DNA of 64,000 nt from Pollutimonas thiosulfatoxidans (GTDB taxonomy: Bacteria > Pseudomonadota > Gammaproteobacteria > Burkholderiales > Burkholderiaceae_B). The notes under the pieces were generated by a model. That model did no database searches, had not been told where the DNA came from, and saw only the letters and a list, made by a program, of their open reading frames with translations. The translations under genes were made by a program, and so were the position numbers. Location: positions 744,001 to 808,000 of the forward strand of contig NZ_CP022987.1 of the NCBI RefSeq assembly GCF_004022565.1. Direction: 5' to 3'. Each line of letters starts with the position of its first letter. Position 1 is the first letter of the stretch. This document shows, one piece after another, positions 53,085 through 63,068 of the stretch.

Positions 53085-55917
53085 GCTTGCGCAACTCGCC
53101 CAGGCCAAACAGGTTTTCCGCGCACCGGCCGCAAATGGCGGGGTGTTCGGGGTCCTTGCCGACATCGGCCCGATGGTGCCAGCATCGATCACACTTGGCA
53201 TGGGCGGTTGGGCTCACTTTGATGTCGAGCTCGCCGTCCGTGGCATGCACCGAAGCGCGCGACACGATCAAGACAAAGCGAAGGTCGTCCTCCAGGCTGC
53301 TCAGCAGTTCGTAATCGGCGCCCGCCGCCTGGATGTCCAGCTCGGCTGCCAGCGATGATCCGATCTCGCCGCGCGTGCGTACGTCTTCAATGCGGCGCAT
53401 GGCTTCGGCCCGAATCTCGCGCAGCCGGGTCCATTTGTCATTCAGCAGTGGCGCGTCGACCTGGTCGGGCAGGGCATGGAACAATTCGGTAAAGATGGTG
53501 GCCGGCTGCTTGCCGTCCGTATGCAAGGCGCGCCAGGCTTCCTCGGCCGTGAAGGACAGGATCGGGGCCATCAGCTTTAGCAGCGCATGCGTGATGTGAT
53601 GGATGGCGGTTTGCGCCGAGCGCCGGGCCACACTGGTTTTACCGGCTGTATACAGGCGGTCTTTCAGCACGTCCAGATAGAAGGCGCCCAGGTCTTCCGA
53701 ACAGAAGATCTGCAGGCGGGACACGGCGGGGTGAAACTCGTATTGCTGAAACGAGGCGATCACTTCCGCCTGCATGGATGCCGTCATGGCAAGTGCGTAG
53801 CGATCGATCTCGAACATCTGTTCCAGCGGCACCGCGTCGACGGCTGCGTCGAAGTCCTGCAGGTTGCCCAGCAGGAACTTCAGCGTGTTGCGGATGCGTC
53901 GATAGCCTTCCACCACGCGCTTCAGGATCTCGTCCGAAATGGACAGTTCGCCGGAATAGTCGGTCGAGGCAGTCCAGAGACGTAGAATCTCCGCGCCCAG
54001 GGTATCGGACACCTTCTGCGGTGCAATCACATTGCCCACAGATTTACTCATCTTGCGACCCTTGCCATCGACCACGAAACCGTGCGTCAGCAGGGCTTTG
54101 TACGGCGGCCGGCCATAGAGCATGCAGCCAGTCAGCAAAGACGAGTGGAACCAGCCGCGATGCTGGTCAGAACCTTCAAGATAAAGGTCGGCCGGCCATG
54201 CCAGGTCTTCCGCGTGGGACCCTTTGACGTTGTTGTCCCGCCCGCCAAGCACAGTGGCGTGTGTGGTGCCGGAGTCAAACCAGACATCCAGCGTGTCGCG
54301 GTTCTTTTCATATTGGCCGGCCTCATCGCCCAGCAAATCGGCGGGCTCTAGCGTTTGCCAGGCTTCGATGCCGTGTTGTTCGATGCGCTGTGCGACCAGC
54401 TCGATAAGCTCAACCGTGCGTGGATGCAGCTCGCCGGTTTCTTTATGTACGAAGAAGGCCATCGGCACACCCCATTGGCGTTGCCGGGACAGCGTCCAGT
54501 CGGGCCGATTGGCGATCATGGCGTGCAGCCGCGCGCGACCCCATGCCGGAAAGAACTGTGTGTTCTCGATGCCTTCGAGCGCTGTCTCGCGCAGCGTGCG
54601 GCCTTCCTTCGGCTGGCGATCCATACCGGCAAACCATTGGCTGGTAGCGCGGTAGATCACGGGCGTCTTGTGCCGCCAGCAATGCATGTAGCTATGCTCC
54701 AGCGGCGCCGTGTAAAGCAAGGTGCCCGCCAGTTTAAGAGCCTCGACGATAAGGGGATTGGCCTTCCAGATCATTTGCCCGCCGAACAGGGGCAGGCTCT
54801 CGGCGTAATGGCCGTCGCCCATGACGGGGTTGATGATCTGGTCATCGGGCAAGCCGTGAGCCTTGCACGATACGAAGTCTTCGATACCGTAGGCGGGGGC
54901 CGAATGCACCACGCCCGTGCCGCTATCGAGCGTCACGTAATCGCCCAGGTACACCGGGGCCACGCGCTGATAGCCCTCATGGGCGTCGTATAGGGGATGT
55001 TTGAATTCCAGGTTGGTCAGGGCGTCGCCCTTGGCCGTCGCGATGATCTCACCGCTTAGCTGCCATTCTTCGAGGCATGCCTGGACACGATCCTGGGCCA
55101 GCAACAAGATGGATCCCGTCGCGCGCGGCTCGTGCAAGCGGACCAGGGCGTAGTCGAACTCGGGATGCACATTGAGCGCCTGGTTGGCCGGTATGGTCCA
55201 CGGCGTAGTGGTCCAGATCACGATGGCGCCATCATCGACCGAGGGCAGCCCGAAGGCATGCGCGACCTTGTCCTTGTCGGCAAAGGGAAAGGCCACGTGT
55301 ATGGATGGATCCTTGCGATCGGCGTACTCGACCTCGGCTTCAGCCAGGGCCGAGCCGCAGTCAAAGCACCAGTTCACCGGCTTCAGGCCCCGAAAGACAT
55401 AACCCTTTTCCAGGATGCGGCCCAGTGCGCGCAACTCGTCGGCTTCATTACTGAAGTTCATGGTCAGGTAGGGGCGATCCCAGTCGCCCAGCACGCCCAG
55501 TCGCTTGAAGTCTTCGCGCTGCCGGTCGATTTGTTCCAGTGCGTAGGCTCGCGCTTTGGACTGCACCTCCGCCACGGGCAAGTGCTTGCCGTACTTTTTC
55601 TCGATCTGGATCTCGATGGGCATGCCGTGGCAGTCCCAGCCTGGCACGTACACCGCGTCGTAGCCCGCCATGGCGCGGCTCTTGACGATGATGTCCTTCA
55701 GTACCTTGTTGACGGCGTGACCGATATGAATATCGCCGTTGGCATAAGGAGGCCCGTCATGCAGAATGAACTTCGGCCGCCCCTTGCTCGCCGCCCGGAT
55801 GGCCGCGTAGACCTTGTTCTCTTCCCACTCGGCTACCCAGCCCGGCTCACGCCGTGCAAGGTCGCCGCGCATGGGAAATGGTGTGTCGGGCAGATTTAAG
55901 GTGTTTCTATAGTCCAT
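53077..55917 (-). CDS. ileS: isoleucyl-tRNA synthetase
   Basis: 946 residues. DGPPYANGDIHIGHAVNK (HIGH) and KGRKMSKSVGN (KMSKS) mark the class I catalytic core; the insertion of the editing domain is present (WTTTPWTIPANQAL). The C-terminal zinc site CDRCW...CGRC is complete. ATG 55917 overlaps the ribF stop by 11 bp. Confidence 0.97.
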   Translation of the reverse strand: MDYRNTLNLPDTPFPMRGDLARREPGWVAEWEENKVYAAIRAASKGRPKFILHDGPPYANGDIHIGHAVNKVLKDIIVKSRAMAGYDAVYVPGWDCHGMPIEIQIEKKYGKHLPVAEVQSKARAYALEQIDRQREDFKRLGVLGDWDRPYLTMNFSNEADELRALGRILEKGYVFRGLKPVNWCFDCGSALAEAEVEYADRKDPSIHVAFPFADKDKVAHAFGLPSVDDGAIVIWTTTPWTIPANQALNVHPEFDYALVRLHEPRATGSILLLAQDRVQACLEEWQLSGEIIATAKGDALTNLEFKHPLYDAHEGYQRVAPVYLGDYVTLDSGTGVVHSAPAYGIEDFVSCKAHGLPDDQIINPVMGDGHYAESLPLFGGQMIWKANPLIVEALKLAGTLLYTAPLEHSYMHCWRHKTPVIYRATSQWFAGMDRQPKEGRTLRETALEGIENTQFFPAWGRARLHAMIANRPDWTLSRQRQWGVPMAFFVHKETGELHPRTVELIELVAQRIEQHGIEAWQTLEPADLLGDEAGQYEKNRDTLDVWFDSGTTHATVLGGRDNNVKGSHAEDLAWPADLYLEGSDQHRGWFHSSLLTGCMLYGRPPYKALLTHGFVVDGKGRKMSKSVGNVIAPQKVSDTLGAEILRLWTASTDYSGELSISDEILKRVVEGYRRIRNTLKFLLGNLQDFDAAVDAVPLEQMFEIDRYALAMTASMQAEVIASFQQYEFHPAVSRLQIFCSEDLGAFYLDVLKDRLYTAGKTSVARRSAQTAIHHITHALLKLMAPILSFTAEEAWRALHTDGKQPATIFTELFHALPDQVDAPLLNDKWTRLREIRAEAMRRIEDVRTRGEIGSSLAAELDIQAAGADYELLSSLEDDLRFVLIVSRASVHATDGELDIKVSPTAHAKCDRCWHHRADVGKDPEHPAICGRCAENLFGLGELRKHA

Positions 55918-56896
55918 GGGTGGCGAAATAGTCGCGAGCGCTTTGCGCATCGTTGTCGATGGCAGCGATCATAGTGGGAAGGTCGGGAAATTTTTCTTCG
56001 TCCCGCAGGTATTCAAGGAAATCAACACATGCGAGTTTACCGTAAGCGTCTACCGGCCCTTCCAGCAGATGGACTTCCAGCATCAGCCGCCCGCCGTGCG
56101 AAATGGTGGGACGCACCCCCAGGCTGGCTACGCCGCTGATCGGGTTCGCTGCCAGGCCCGCCACCCGAACGACATAGACGCCCGAGCGCAGCGCGCACTG
56201 GGCCGGCACGCAAATGTTAAGCGTGGGGTAGCCTATGGTCCGGCCCAGCTTCTGCCCGTGCACCACATGCCCGCTAAGCCGATAGCGCCGGCCCAGCAGG
56301 TGCTCTGCGCGCGATAAATTGCCCACAGCCAGTGCCGTGCGCAATTCTGAACTGGAGATCCGGTGCCCATGCTCATCGACTACATCGGCAATGGTTTCAA
56401 CATCAAACCCGAACCGGAGTCCAGCGCGACGCAGTAGTTCGATGTCGCCGCTGCGCTTGTGCCCATAGCGAAAATCTTCGCCGACCAGCAGCCAGCGGGT
56501 GTTCAGGCCTTGCACCAATAGTTGTTCGATAAAGGCGTCGGCCGACATGTCCGCCAGGCTCTGATCGAAGCGCTGCAGCACCACTTGGTCCATGCGCTGA
56601 TCCGCCAGGGCGGTGACCTTGTCGCGCAAACTGCTGATCTGGGTCGGTATCAGTTCGGGACGTTGGCCACGGCGTGCAAAATAGGTACGCGGGTGGGGTT
56701 CGAAAGTCATGACGGTGCCCGCCAGTGCTCGCTCTTGGGCAAGCTGATGCACACGAGAAAGAATGGCCTGATGGCCGCGATGCACGCCGTCGAAGTTGCC
56801 GATCGTGACGGCGCTGGGCCGTTGATTGTCGTAACGGGGAAGACTGCGATATAGGGTAGGAGCGGATTTCACAGAGCAGAGTTTACAATTTTGCAT
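55907..56896 (-). CDS. ribF: bifunctional riboflavin kinase/FAD synthetase
   Basis: 329 residues. The FMN adenylyltransferase part has VTIGNFDGVHRGH and the VGEDFRYGHKRSGD block with ISSSELRTAL; the kinase part has GRTIGYPTLNI. It makes FMN and FAD. ATG 56896 has GGAG 7 nt upstream, which supports the slightly long N-terminus. It is divergent from purN, only 23 bp apart, and heads the leftward ileS-lspA-coaBC-dut group. Confidence 0.95.
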   Translation of the reverse strand: MQNCKLCSVKSAPTLYRSLPRYDNQRPSAVTIGNFDGVHRGHQAILSRVHQLAQERALAGTVMTFEPHPRTYFARRGQRPELIPTQISSLRDKVTALADQRMDQVVLQRFDQSLADMSADAFIEQLLVQGLNTRWLLVGEDFRYGHKRSGDIELLRRAGLRFGFDVETIADVVDEHGHRISSSELRTALAVGNLSRAEHLLGRRYRLSGHVVHGQKLGRTIGYPTLNICVPAQCALRSGVYVVRVAGLAANPISGVASLGVRPTISHGGRLMLEVHLLEGPVDAYGKLACVDFLEYLRDEEKFPDLPTMIAAIDNDAQSARDYFATHGL

Positions 56897-56919
56897 CGCT
56901 TAACTCCGGAATTTTCGTC

Positions 56920-57618
56920 TTGGACCCTACAAACGCCTCTCCCTGCCGTATCGTGGTACTGATCTCGGGCCGGGGTTCCAACATGCAAACTATCGTCAAC
57001 ACAGTACGTGAGGCGGGGTTGTCTGCACGGGTATGCGCTGTCATCGCCAACAAAGCCGACGCCGCCGGGCTGCAGTGGGCGCACAACAACGGCATAGCGA
57101 CGCAAGTCGTCGCGCACCGCGATTACGCGACGCGTGACGACTTCGACGCGGCGCTGGCCGAGGCCGTGGAAGCTCATGCACCGCAGTATGTACTGCTGGC
57201 TGGCTTCATGCGGGTACTGACGCCCGGTTTCGTGGAACGCTTCAATGGGCGCCTGATCAACATCCATCCATCGCTCTTGCCGGCCTTCCCGGGTCTGCAT
57301 ACGCACCAACAGGCGCTGGCCACAGGCGTGCAATGGCACGGCTGCACGGTCCATTTCGTGACGCCCGTCCTCGATCACGGACCCATCATTGCCCAAGGCA
57401 TGGTGCCGGTGCTGGCGGGCGATACACCGGACGATCTGGCGGCCAGGCTGCTGCAGGTCGAGCACCGCATTTATGCGGACGTGGTACGCTGGCTTGCCGA
57501 GGGCCGCGTTACGCTCGATTCCATGCAACGCGTACTCGTGCGCGGCGTGGATAGCCGCGCCTTCGTGCTGACGTCGCAGGGCGTCGCCACCTCCGCACTA
57601 TCAGAAAGGTCTTCATGA
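56920..57618 (+). CDS. purN: phosphoribosylglycinamide formyltransferase
   Basis: A 232-residue formyltransferase of purine synthesis using formyl-tetrahydrofolate. VVLISGRGSNMQTIV, LAGFMRVLTPGFVE, NIHPSLLPAFPGLHTHQQA and TPVLDHGPII carry the active-site Asn, His and Asp. The start is probably TTG 56920 since no ATG lies before the conserved core; this is the weakest point. Its stop overlaps the methyltransferase start (ATGA). Confidence 0.93.
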   Translation: MDPTNASPCRIVVLISGRGSNMQTIVNTVREAGLSARVCAVIANKADAAGLQWAHNNGIATQVVAHRDYATRDDFDAALAEAVEAHAPQYVLLAGFMRVLTPGFVERFNGRLINIHPSLLPAFPGLHTHQQALATGVQWHGCTVHFVTPVLDHGPIIAQGMVPVLAGDTPDDLAARLLQVEHRIYADVVRWLAEGRVTLDSMQRVLVRGVDSRAFVLTSQGVATSALSERSS

Positions 57619-59057
57619 ACACCACAGACAAGCCCCGTCGCAGCGCGCCAGGGCGGTCCGCCGCATCGCCAGCGCGTCGTCCGTCGGACGCCCGCCGTCC
57701 CCGGGACGCAGATAACGAGCGGTCGCCGCGCCGACGCGATGCCGTGCCTTCAAGGCGGGCCGCTCCCTCAGCGCCCGCCGGCCGGCCGTATGTCATGGCC
57801 GCCGTGCGCATTGAGCAAGTACGCGACGTGCTGGGAGAGGTGCTCCAGTGGGAGTACCCCGCAGATGCCGTGCTGTCGCGCTGGATGCGTTTGCATCCCA
57901 AGTTGGGCATGCGCGACCGCAGCGAGGTCGCCGAAGCCGTGTTCGACGTGCTGCGCCATTTGCGCCGTTACCGGCAATTTGCCGAGAGCGGCTTTGGCCC
58001 TGCTGCACGGCGGCTGGCAATACTGGGGCTGGCGTCGGTCTTCGATCGATCAGTCCTGGACGCCGGCCTAGGTGAGCCCGAGCAGCAGTGGCTGGACCAC
58101 GTCAAGAAAATAGACATCAACAGCCTCTCGCGAGCCGTGCGCGACAGCTTGCCCGACTGGCTGGACGAACGTATTGCCGTACTGGATGACGCAGACGCGC
58201 TGGTCCGGGCCTTGAATAGCAGTGCGCCCCTGGATTTGCGCGTCAATCCACTGAAAACCGAACGCGAGCCCATGCTGGCCTTGCTGCGCAGCGGGCCGGC
58301 CTTGCGCTACGATCCGCAGCCCACACCGTATTCGCCTTGGGGTATACGCCTGCAGGGACGTCCACCCGTCAATCGCTGGCCGATGTTCGAGAAAGGCGAG
58401 CTTGAAGTTCAGGATGAGGGCAGCCAGATACTGGTGGCGCTGATGGCGCCTCGCCGTGGGGAAATGATAATCGACTACTGCGCCGGCGCGGGCGGCAAGA
58501 CGCTGTTGCTGGGCGCCTTGATGCGTTCAACCGGACGGCTCTATGCCTTCGACGTATCGGCAGCGCGTCTGGCGCGGGCCAAGCCGCGCTTCGCGCGCAG
58601 CGGCCTGTCCAACATCGTGCCCGTCGTGATTGCGGCCGATAACGACCAGCGTGTGAAGCGCCTGCGGGGCAAGGCCCACCGGGTGCTGGTTGACGCACCA
58701 TGTAGCGGCTTGGGTACCCTGCGGCGCAATCCCGACCTCAAATGGCGCCAACACCCCGAGTCCTTGCAGTCGTTGTGCGAAACGCAGGCACAAATCTTGC
58801 GGCAAGCCTCGCGTTGTGTTGCGCCGGGCGGGCGCCTGGTTTATGCCACTTGCAGCATCCTTCCGGAAGAGAACGAGCAGCAAGTTGAAGCGTTTTTAGC
58901 GGAAAATCCCGACTTTACGCTTCTTGATGCCAGCAAAATCGTGCAGGATCGTTGTGAAAATCTAACACTGGAAGGGCCTTATTTAAGTATGCGCCCTGAC
59001 CGACATGGCACCGACGGCTTCTTTGCAGCTGTTTTACAGCGGGATAAGCCCCTGTGA
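57615..59057 (+). CDS. RsmB/NOP2-family rRNA cytosine-C5 methyltransferase
   Basis: 480 residues. The first about 58 are Arg/Pro/Ala/Ser-rich and probably disordered. The C-terminal half is a SAM-dependent methyltransferase: DYCAGAGGKTLLLG (motif I), DAPCSGLGTLRRNPDLKW (motif IV with Cys) and YATCSILPEENE (motif VI with catalytic Cys). It probably modifies 16S rRNA (RsmB-like), but the exact site is not determinable. It is coupled to purN by ATGA overlap. Confidence 0.88.
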   Translation: MNTTDKPRRSAPGRSAASPARRPSDARRPRDADNERSPRRRDAVPSRRAAPSAPAGRPYVMAAVRIEQVRDVLGEVLQWEYPADAVLSRWMRLHPKLGMRDRSEVAEAVFDVLRHLRRYRQFAESGFGPAARRLAILGLASVFDRSVLDAGLGEPEQQWLDHVKKIDINSLSRAVRDSLPDWLDERIAVLDDADALVRALNSSAPLDLRVNPLKTEREPMLALLRSGPALRYDPQPTPYSPWGIRLQGRPPVNRWPMFEKGELEVQDEGSQILVALMAPRRGEMIIDYCAGAGGKTLLLGALMRSTGRLYAFDVSAARLARAKPRFARSGLSNIVPVVIAADNDQRVKRLRGKAHRVLVDAPCSGLGTLRRNPDLKWRQHPESLQSLCETQAQILRQASRCVAPGGRLVYATCSILPEENEQQVEAFLAENPDFTLLDASKIVQDRCENLTLEGPYLSMRPDRHGTDGFFAAVLQRDKPL

Positions 59058-59190
59058 AACCCAGCGTAACCGGAAATTTGCCTTTGCTGTCCTTGATTTA
59101 CCTCAAAAGCTAATTTGAAATTATCCTGTCCTAAGCGTGGCAACTGCGCTACACTTTTCTTTGTTATCACACGAGGCCTTAAACAGGTTT

Positions 59191-60399
59191 ATGGACTACA
59201 TACTGAAATTCTTATCTGGCGGCTTGCTACAGTTTTCATGGTGGCAGGTAGTGCTGGTTACCCTGGTGCTCACCCACATCACAATTGTCGGCGTTACGGT
59301 CTTCCTGCACCGTAGCCAAGCGCACCGAGGGCTGGATCTACACCCCGCCGTCATGCACTTCTTCCGCTTCTGGTTGTGGCTGACCACCGGCATGGTCACC
59401 AAAGAATGGGTAGCCATTCACCGCAAGCACCACGCCAAGGTCGAACGCGAAGGCGATCCCCACTCTCCCGTGGTCTTTGGCCTGGGCAAGGTGTTCTTCC
59501 GTGGTGCTGAACTCTATCGCGAAGAAGCGGGCAACCCCGAAACGCTCAAGCGCTTTGGGCACGGCACGCCCGACGACTGGATGGAGCGCAACGTGTATAC
59601 GCGCCACAGCCTCATGGGCATCCTCATCATGCTGGCCATCAACCTGTCGTTGTTTGGCGTGCTTGGCCTTACCGTCTGGGCCATCCAGATGGCATGGATA
59701 CCCTTCTGGGCAGCCGGCGTCGTCAACGGCGTGGGTCATGCTTGGGGTTATCGCAACTACGCCAGTCCCGACACCAGCACCAACGTGTCGCCCTGGGGCA
59801 TCATCATCGGCGGCGAAGAGCTGCACAACAACCACCACGCCTACGGTACCTCGGCCAAGTTTTCCACCAAGTGGTACGAGTTCGATCTGGGCTGGTGCTA
59901 CATCCAGGTATTGCGCTTCTTTGGCTTGGCCAAGGTCAAGAAGCTGGCGCCCAAGCTCAAGCTCGAGCCCGCGACGGCCTCCGTCGATGCTCGCACCTTG
60001 CAAGGTGTTATTACCCACCGCTACGAGATCCTTGCCCGTTACTCCGAGCTGGTCAAAAAAGCGGCCACCGAAGAGATCGCCAAGCTTAAGGCCACGCGTC
60101 AGACGGACAACCCTGATTGCAACTGGACGGTGCTTAGCCGCTGCAAGGACTGGATCACGCGCAGCGACGACACACTCGAACCCGCCCAGCGCGCTCAGGT
60201 GGACACTATCCTGGCCCAGAACCAATCCTTGTCCACCTTGGTACACATGCGCCGCGATCTCGCACGTCTGTGGGAAAGCTCCAGCGCCAGCAGCGAACAG
60301 CTACTGGCCGATTTGCAGGCATGGTGCCAGCGCGCTCAACAAAGCGGTATTGATGGTCTAGAGCAGTTTGCTTACCGGTTGCGCCGCTACGCGGCATGA
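59191..60399 (+). CDS. acyl-CoA/acyl-lipid desaturase
   Basis: A 402-residue membrane di-iron desaturase. Three histidine boxes are seen: HRSQAHRGLD, HRKHHAKVE and HNNHHAYGTS. Hydrophobic segments flank them as in delta-9 desaturases. A charged C-terminal tail of about 150 residues (KAATEEIAKLKAT onward) extends past the catalytic part. ATG 59191 fits the first membrane segment; the ribosome site is weak. It overlaps the helicase start by ATGA. Confidence 0.9.
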   Translation: MDYILKFLSGGLLQFSWWQVVLVTLVLTHITIVGVTVFLHRSQAHRGLDLHPAVMHFFRFWLWLTTGMVTKEWVAIHRKHHAKVEREGDPHSPVVFGLGKVFFRGAELYREEAGNPETLKRFGHGTPDDWMERNVYTRHSLMGILIMLAINLSLFGVLGLTVWAIQMAWIPFWAAGVVNGVGHAWGYRNYASPDTSTNVSPWGIIIGGEELHNNHHAYGTSAKFSTKWYEFDLGWCYIQVLRFFGLAKVKKLAPKLKLEPATASVDARTLQGVITHRYEILARYSELVKKAATEEIAKLKATRQTDNPDCNWTVLSRCKDWITRSDDTLEPAQRAQVDTILAQNQSLSTLVHMRRDLARLWESSSASSEQLLADLQAWCQRAQQSGIDGLEQFAYRLRRYAA

Positions 60400-62677
60400 T
60401 CGAAACCCTTAATCCACAACAACAAGCCGCTGTTACCTTACCCCCCTCACACGCGCTGGTCCTGGCCGGCGCGGGTAGCGGGAAAACCAGAGTCCTGACT
60501 ACCCGCATGGCCTGGCTGATTCAAACCAGTCAGGCCAGCCCTTTTGGGCTGCTGGCGGTTACCTTCACAAATAAATCCGCGCGTGAAATGCTTACACGGC
60601 TGACGGCCTTGTTGCCGATCAACACGCGCGGCATGTGGGTGGGCACTTTTCATGGCTTGTGCAACCGGCTGTTGCGCGCGCATCACCGCGATGCCGGGCT
60701 GATTCAGACCTTTCAGATACTCGACAGCGCCGATCAGCTGGCCGCCATCAAGCGCCTGATCAAGGGTGCCGGCATTGACGACGAGAAATTCCCCCCCGGG
60801 ATGTCCAGCGCTTTATCAACGGCGCCAAGGAAGAAGGGCAGCGGCCCGCCGATGTCGAGGTCTGGGATGCCTACCGGCGCAGGCTGGCAGAAATCTATCA
60901 GTTGTATCAGGATCAGTGCGAGCGCGAGGGCGTGGTTGATTTTGCCGAACTGCTGCTGCGCGCCTACGAGCTACTGCAGCGCAATGCGCCGGTGCGCGAG
61001 CATTACCAGCGCCGCTTCAAGCATATTCTGGTCGACGAGTTCCAGGACACCAATACACTGCAATATCGCTGGCTGAAGCTGCTGGCAGGCGAGGGCGCGT
61101 CGATTTTCGCGGTCGGAGACGACGACCAGTCCATCTATGCCTTTCGCGGCGCCAACGTGGGCAACATGGCCGAGTTCGAGCGCGACTATGCGCATGGCAA
61201 TGTAATTCGCCTGGAGCAGAACTACCGCTCTTACGGCCACATTCTGGATTCAGCCAATGCCTTGATTGCTCATAATGCACAACGCCTGGGCAAGAACCTG
61301 TGGACCGAACAGGGCGAAGGCGAACCGGTGCGGGTGGTCGAGCAAGCATCAGATCTGCTGGAAGCGCAGTGGATTGTCGACGAGATCAAGGCCCTGATCA
61401 ATGACGGGCGCATGCGCAGCGAGATCGCCGTTTTATACCGCAGCAATGCTCAGTCGCGCATTATCGAACATGCTTTGTTTTCAGCCGCCATTCCCTACAA
61501 GGTGTATGGCGGCCTGCGGTTTTTCGAGCGCCAGGAAGTCAAGCATGCCTTGGCCTATCTGCGCCTCATGGACAACCCTCACGACGATACCTCGTGGCTG
61601 CGTGTCGTTAATTTTCCAACGCGCGGCATCGGTGCGCGCACGCTGGAGCAGTTGGCCGATACGGCGCGCGAGCAGAACACCAGCCTGTTTCGCGCCGTGC
61701 CGCTGATGTCAGGCAAAGGCGGCAACAATCTCACGCGCTTTGCCGAGCTGATCCAGCAAATGGCACACGAGGCCCAGATATTGACGCTGCCCGAGTTGGT
61801 CGAGCATGTCGTGCATCACAGCGGCTTGCTGGCGCACTACCAGAACGATCGCGAGGGCGCCGATCGCCTCGAGAACTTGCAAGAGCTGGTCAACGCAGCC
61901 GCCGCCTTTGTGGCGGAAGAGAACTTTGACGGCTTGCCCGCCGGCCGCTTGCCTGACGGCGGCAGCCCTGCCGCTGCGCCGTCGACGGGCGACGATGCTG
62001 TGGCGCCTGTTGCACCCATGTCGCCACTGGGGGCCTTTTTGACGCACGCCTCTCTGGAGGCCGGCGACAATCAGGCACAGGCAGGGCAGGACGCCGTGCA
62101 ACTGATGACCGTACACGCGGCCAAAGGGCTGGAGTTCGATTCCGTATTCATCACAGGCGTCGAAGAAGGGCTTTTTCCGCATGAAAACAGCCTGCTGGAA
62201 GCGGCAGGCCTGGAGGAAGAGCGCCGTCTGATGTATGTGGCAATCACGCGTGCACGCGAGCGGCTGTACCTGACACTGGCGCAGAGCCGCATGCTGCATG
62301 GCCAGACGCGCTATGCCATGCGTTCGCGTTTCCTCGATGAAATCCCCGAACAACACCTGAAGTGGCTGACGCCCAAAGAAGGGCGGGTGGCCGTGCGCGA
62401 AGACAGCTGGAGCGGCGCGTTTCGTCGCGGTCGTGGCTTTGGCGGTGGCAATGCCAGTCTTGCCCCGATGGCGCCACGCAGCCTGAGCTCCGGGGTCACG
62501 GTGGGCGACCAGCAATTTCGCATAGGCACTGGCGTGCGCCATGCCAAATTCGGGGAAGGCACCATTATTGGCTTAAGTGGGCTGGGGCTGGATGCTCAGG
62601 CGCAGATACAGTTTCGCGAGGCGGGCACCAAGACCTTGGCACTGGGCATAGCCAAGCTGGAAATTACCGCAGGCTGA
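60396..62677 (+). pseudogene. uvrD: UvrD/Rep-type DNA helicase split by a one-base frameshift
   Basis: The N-terminal frame starts at ATG 60396 (LNPQQQAAV, Walker A GAGSGKT, GTFHGLCNRLLR) and loses similarity after DDEKFPP at about 60796. The remainder continues at once in the +2 frame (RDVQRFINGAKEEG..., REGVVDFAELLLRAYELL, VDEFQDTN, GDDDQSIYAFRGA, QNYRS, VQLMTVHAAKGLEFD, VAITRARERLYL) to 62677. The break is at C7 (60791-60797), where eight C would restore one open frame of about 760 residues. Domain order and motifs are otherwise intact. It could be an assembly error, a real null mutation or a slippery tract. UvrD versus Rep is not fully certain. Confidence 0.85.
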
Positions 62678-62765
62678 CGCCAGACTACCGCAATGCGCCC
62701 AGTGGCGTTACGATGATGTCCAGACCGGCGGCCACAGCCGGCACGACCAGAACGAGACAGACATC

Positions 62766-63059
62766 ATGCAAACACCAGCCGCTTATCTGATTGGACATAT
62801 TTCGGTCAAGGATCCTGACAAATGGGCCGAGTACTGCCGGCGCGTACCCGACACCGTTGCGCCCTGGGGCGCCAGCCTGGTCTTCAGGGGCGAGCACGCC
62901 AAGGTGCTGGACGGCGATCACCATTACACCGACACGGTAGTCATACGGTTTCCCGATAGCGCGGCCGTAGACGCCTGGCATCAGTCCGCTGCCTACCAGG
63001 CCATCGTGCCGCTACGCAAGCAGGCTGCTGACGTCGTCATCATCAGCTACCAAGGTTAG
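62766..63059 (+). CDS. DUF1330 family protein
   Basis: A 97-residue dimeric alpha-beta barrel protein of the DUF1330 family: YLIGHISVKDPDKWAEYCRRVP start, FRGEHAKVLDGDHHY and VVIRFPDSAAVDAWHQSAAYQAI. Function unknown; relatives resemble monooxygenase-like small folds. It lies 9 bp before an SDR gene, probably in one unit. Confidence 0.85.
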   Translation: MQTPAAYLIGHISVKDPDKWAEYCRRVPDTVAPWGASLVFRGEHAKVLDGDHHYTDTVVIRFPDSAAVDAWHQSAAYQAIVPLRKQAADVVIISYQG

Positions 63060-63068
63060 GAGCTCGCG

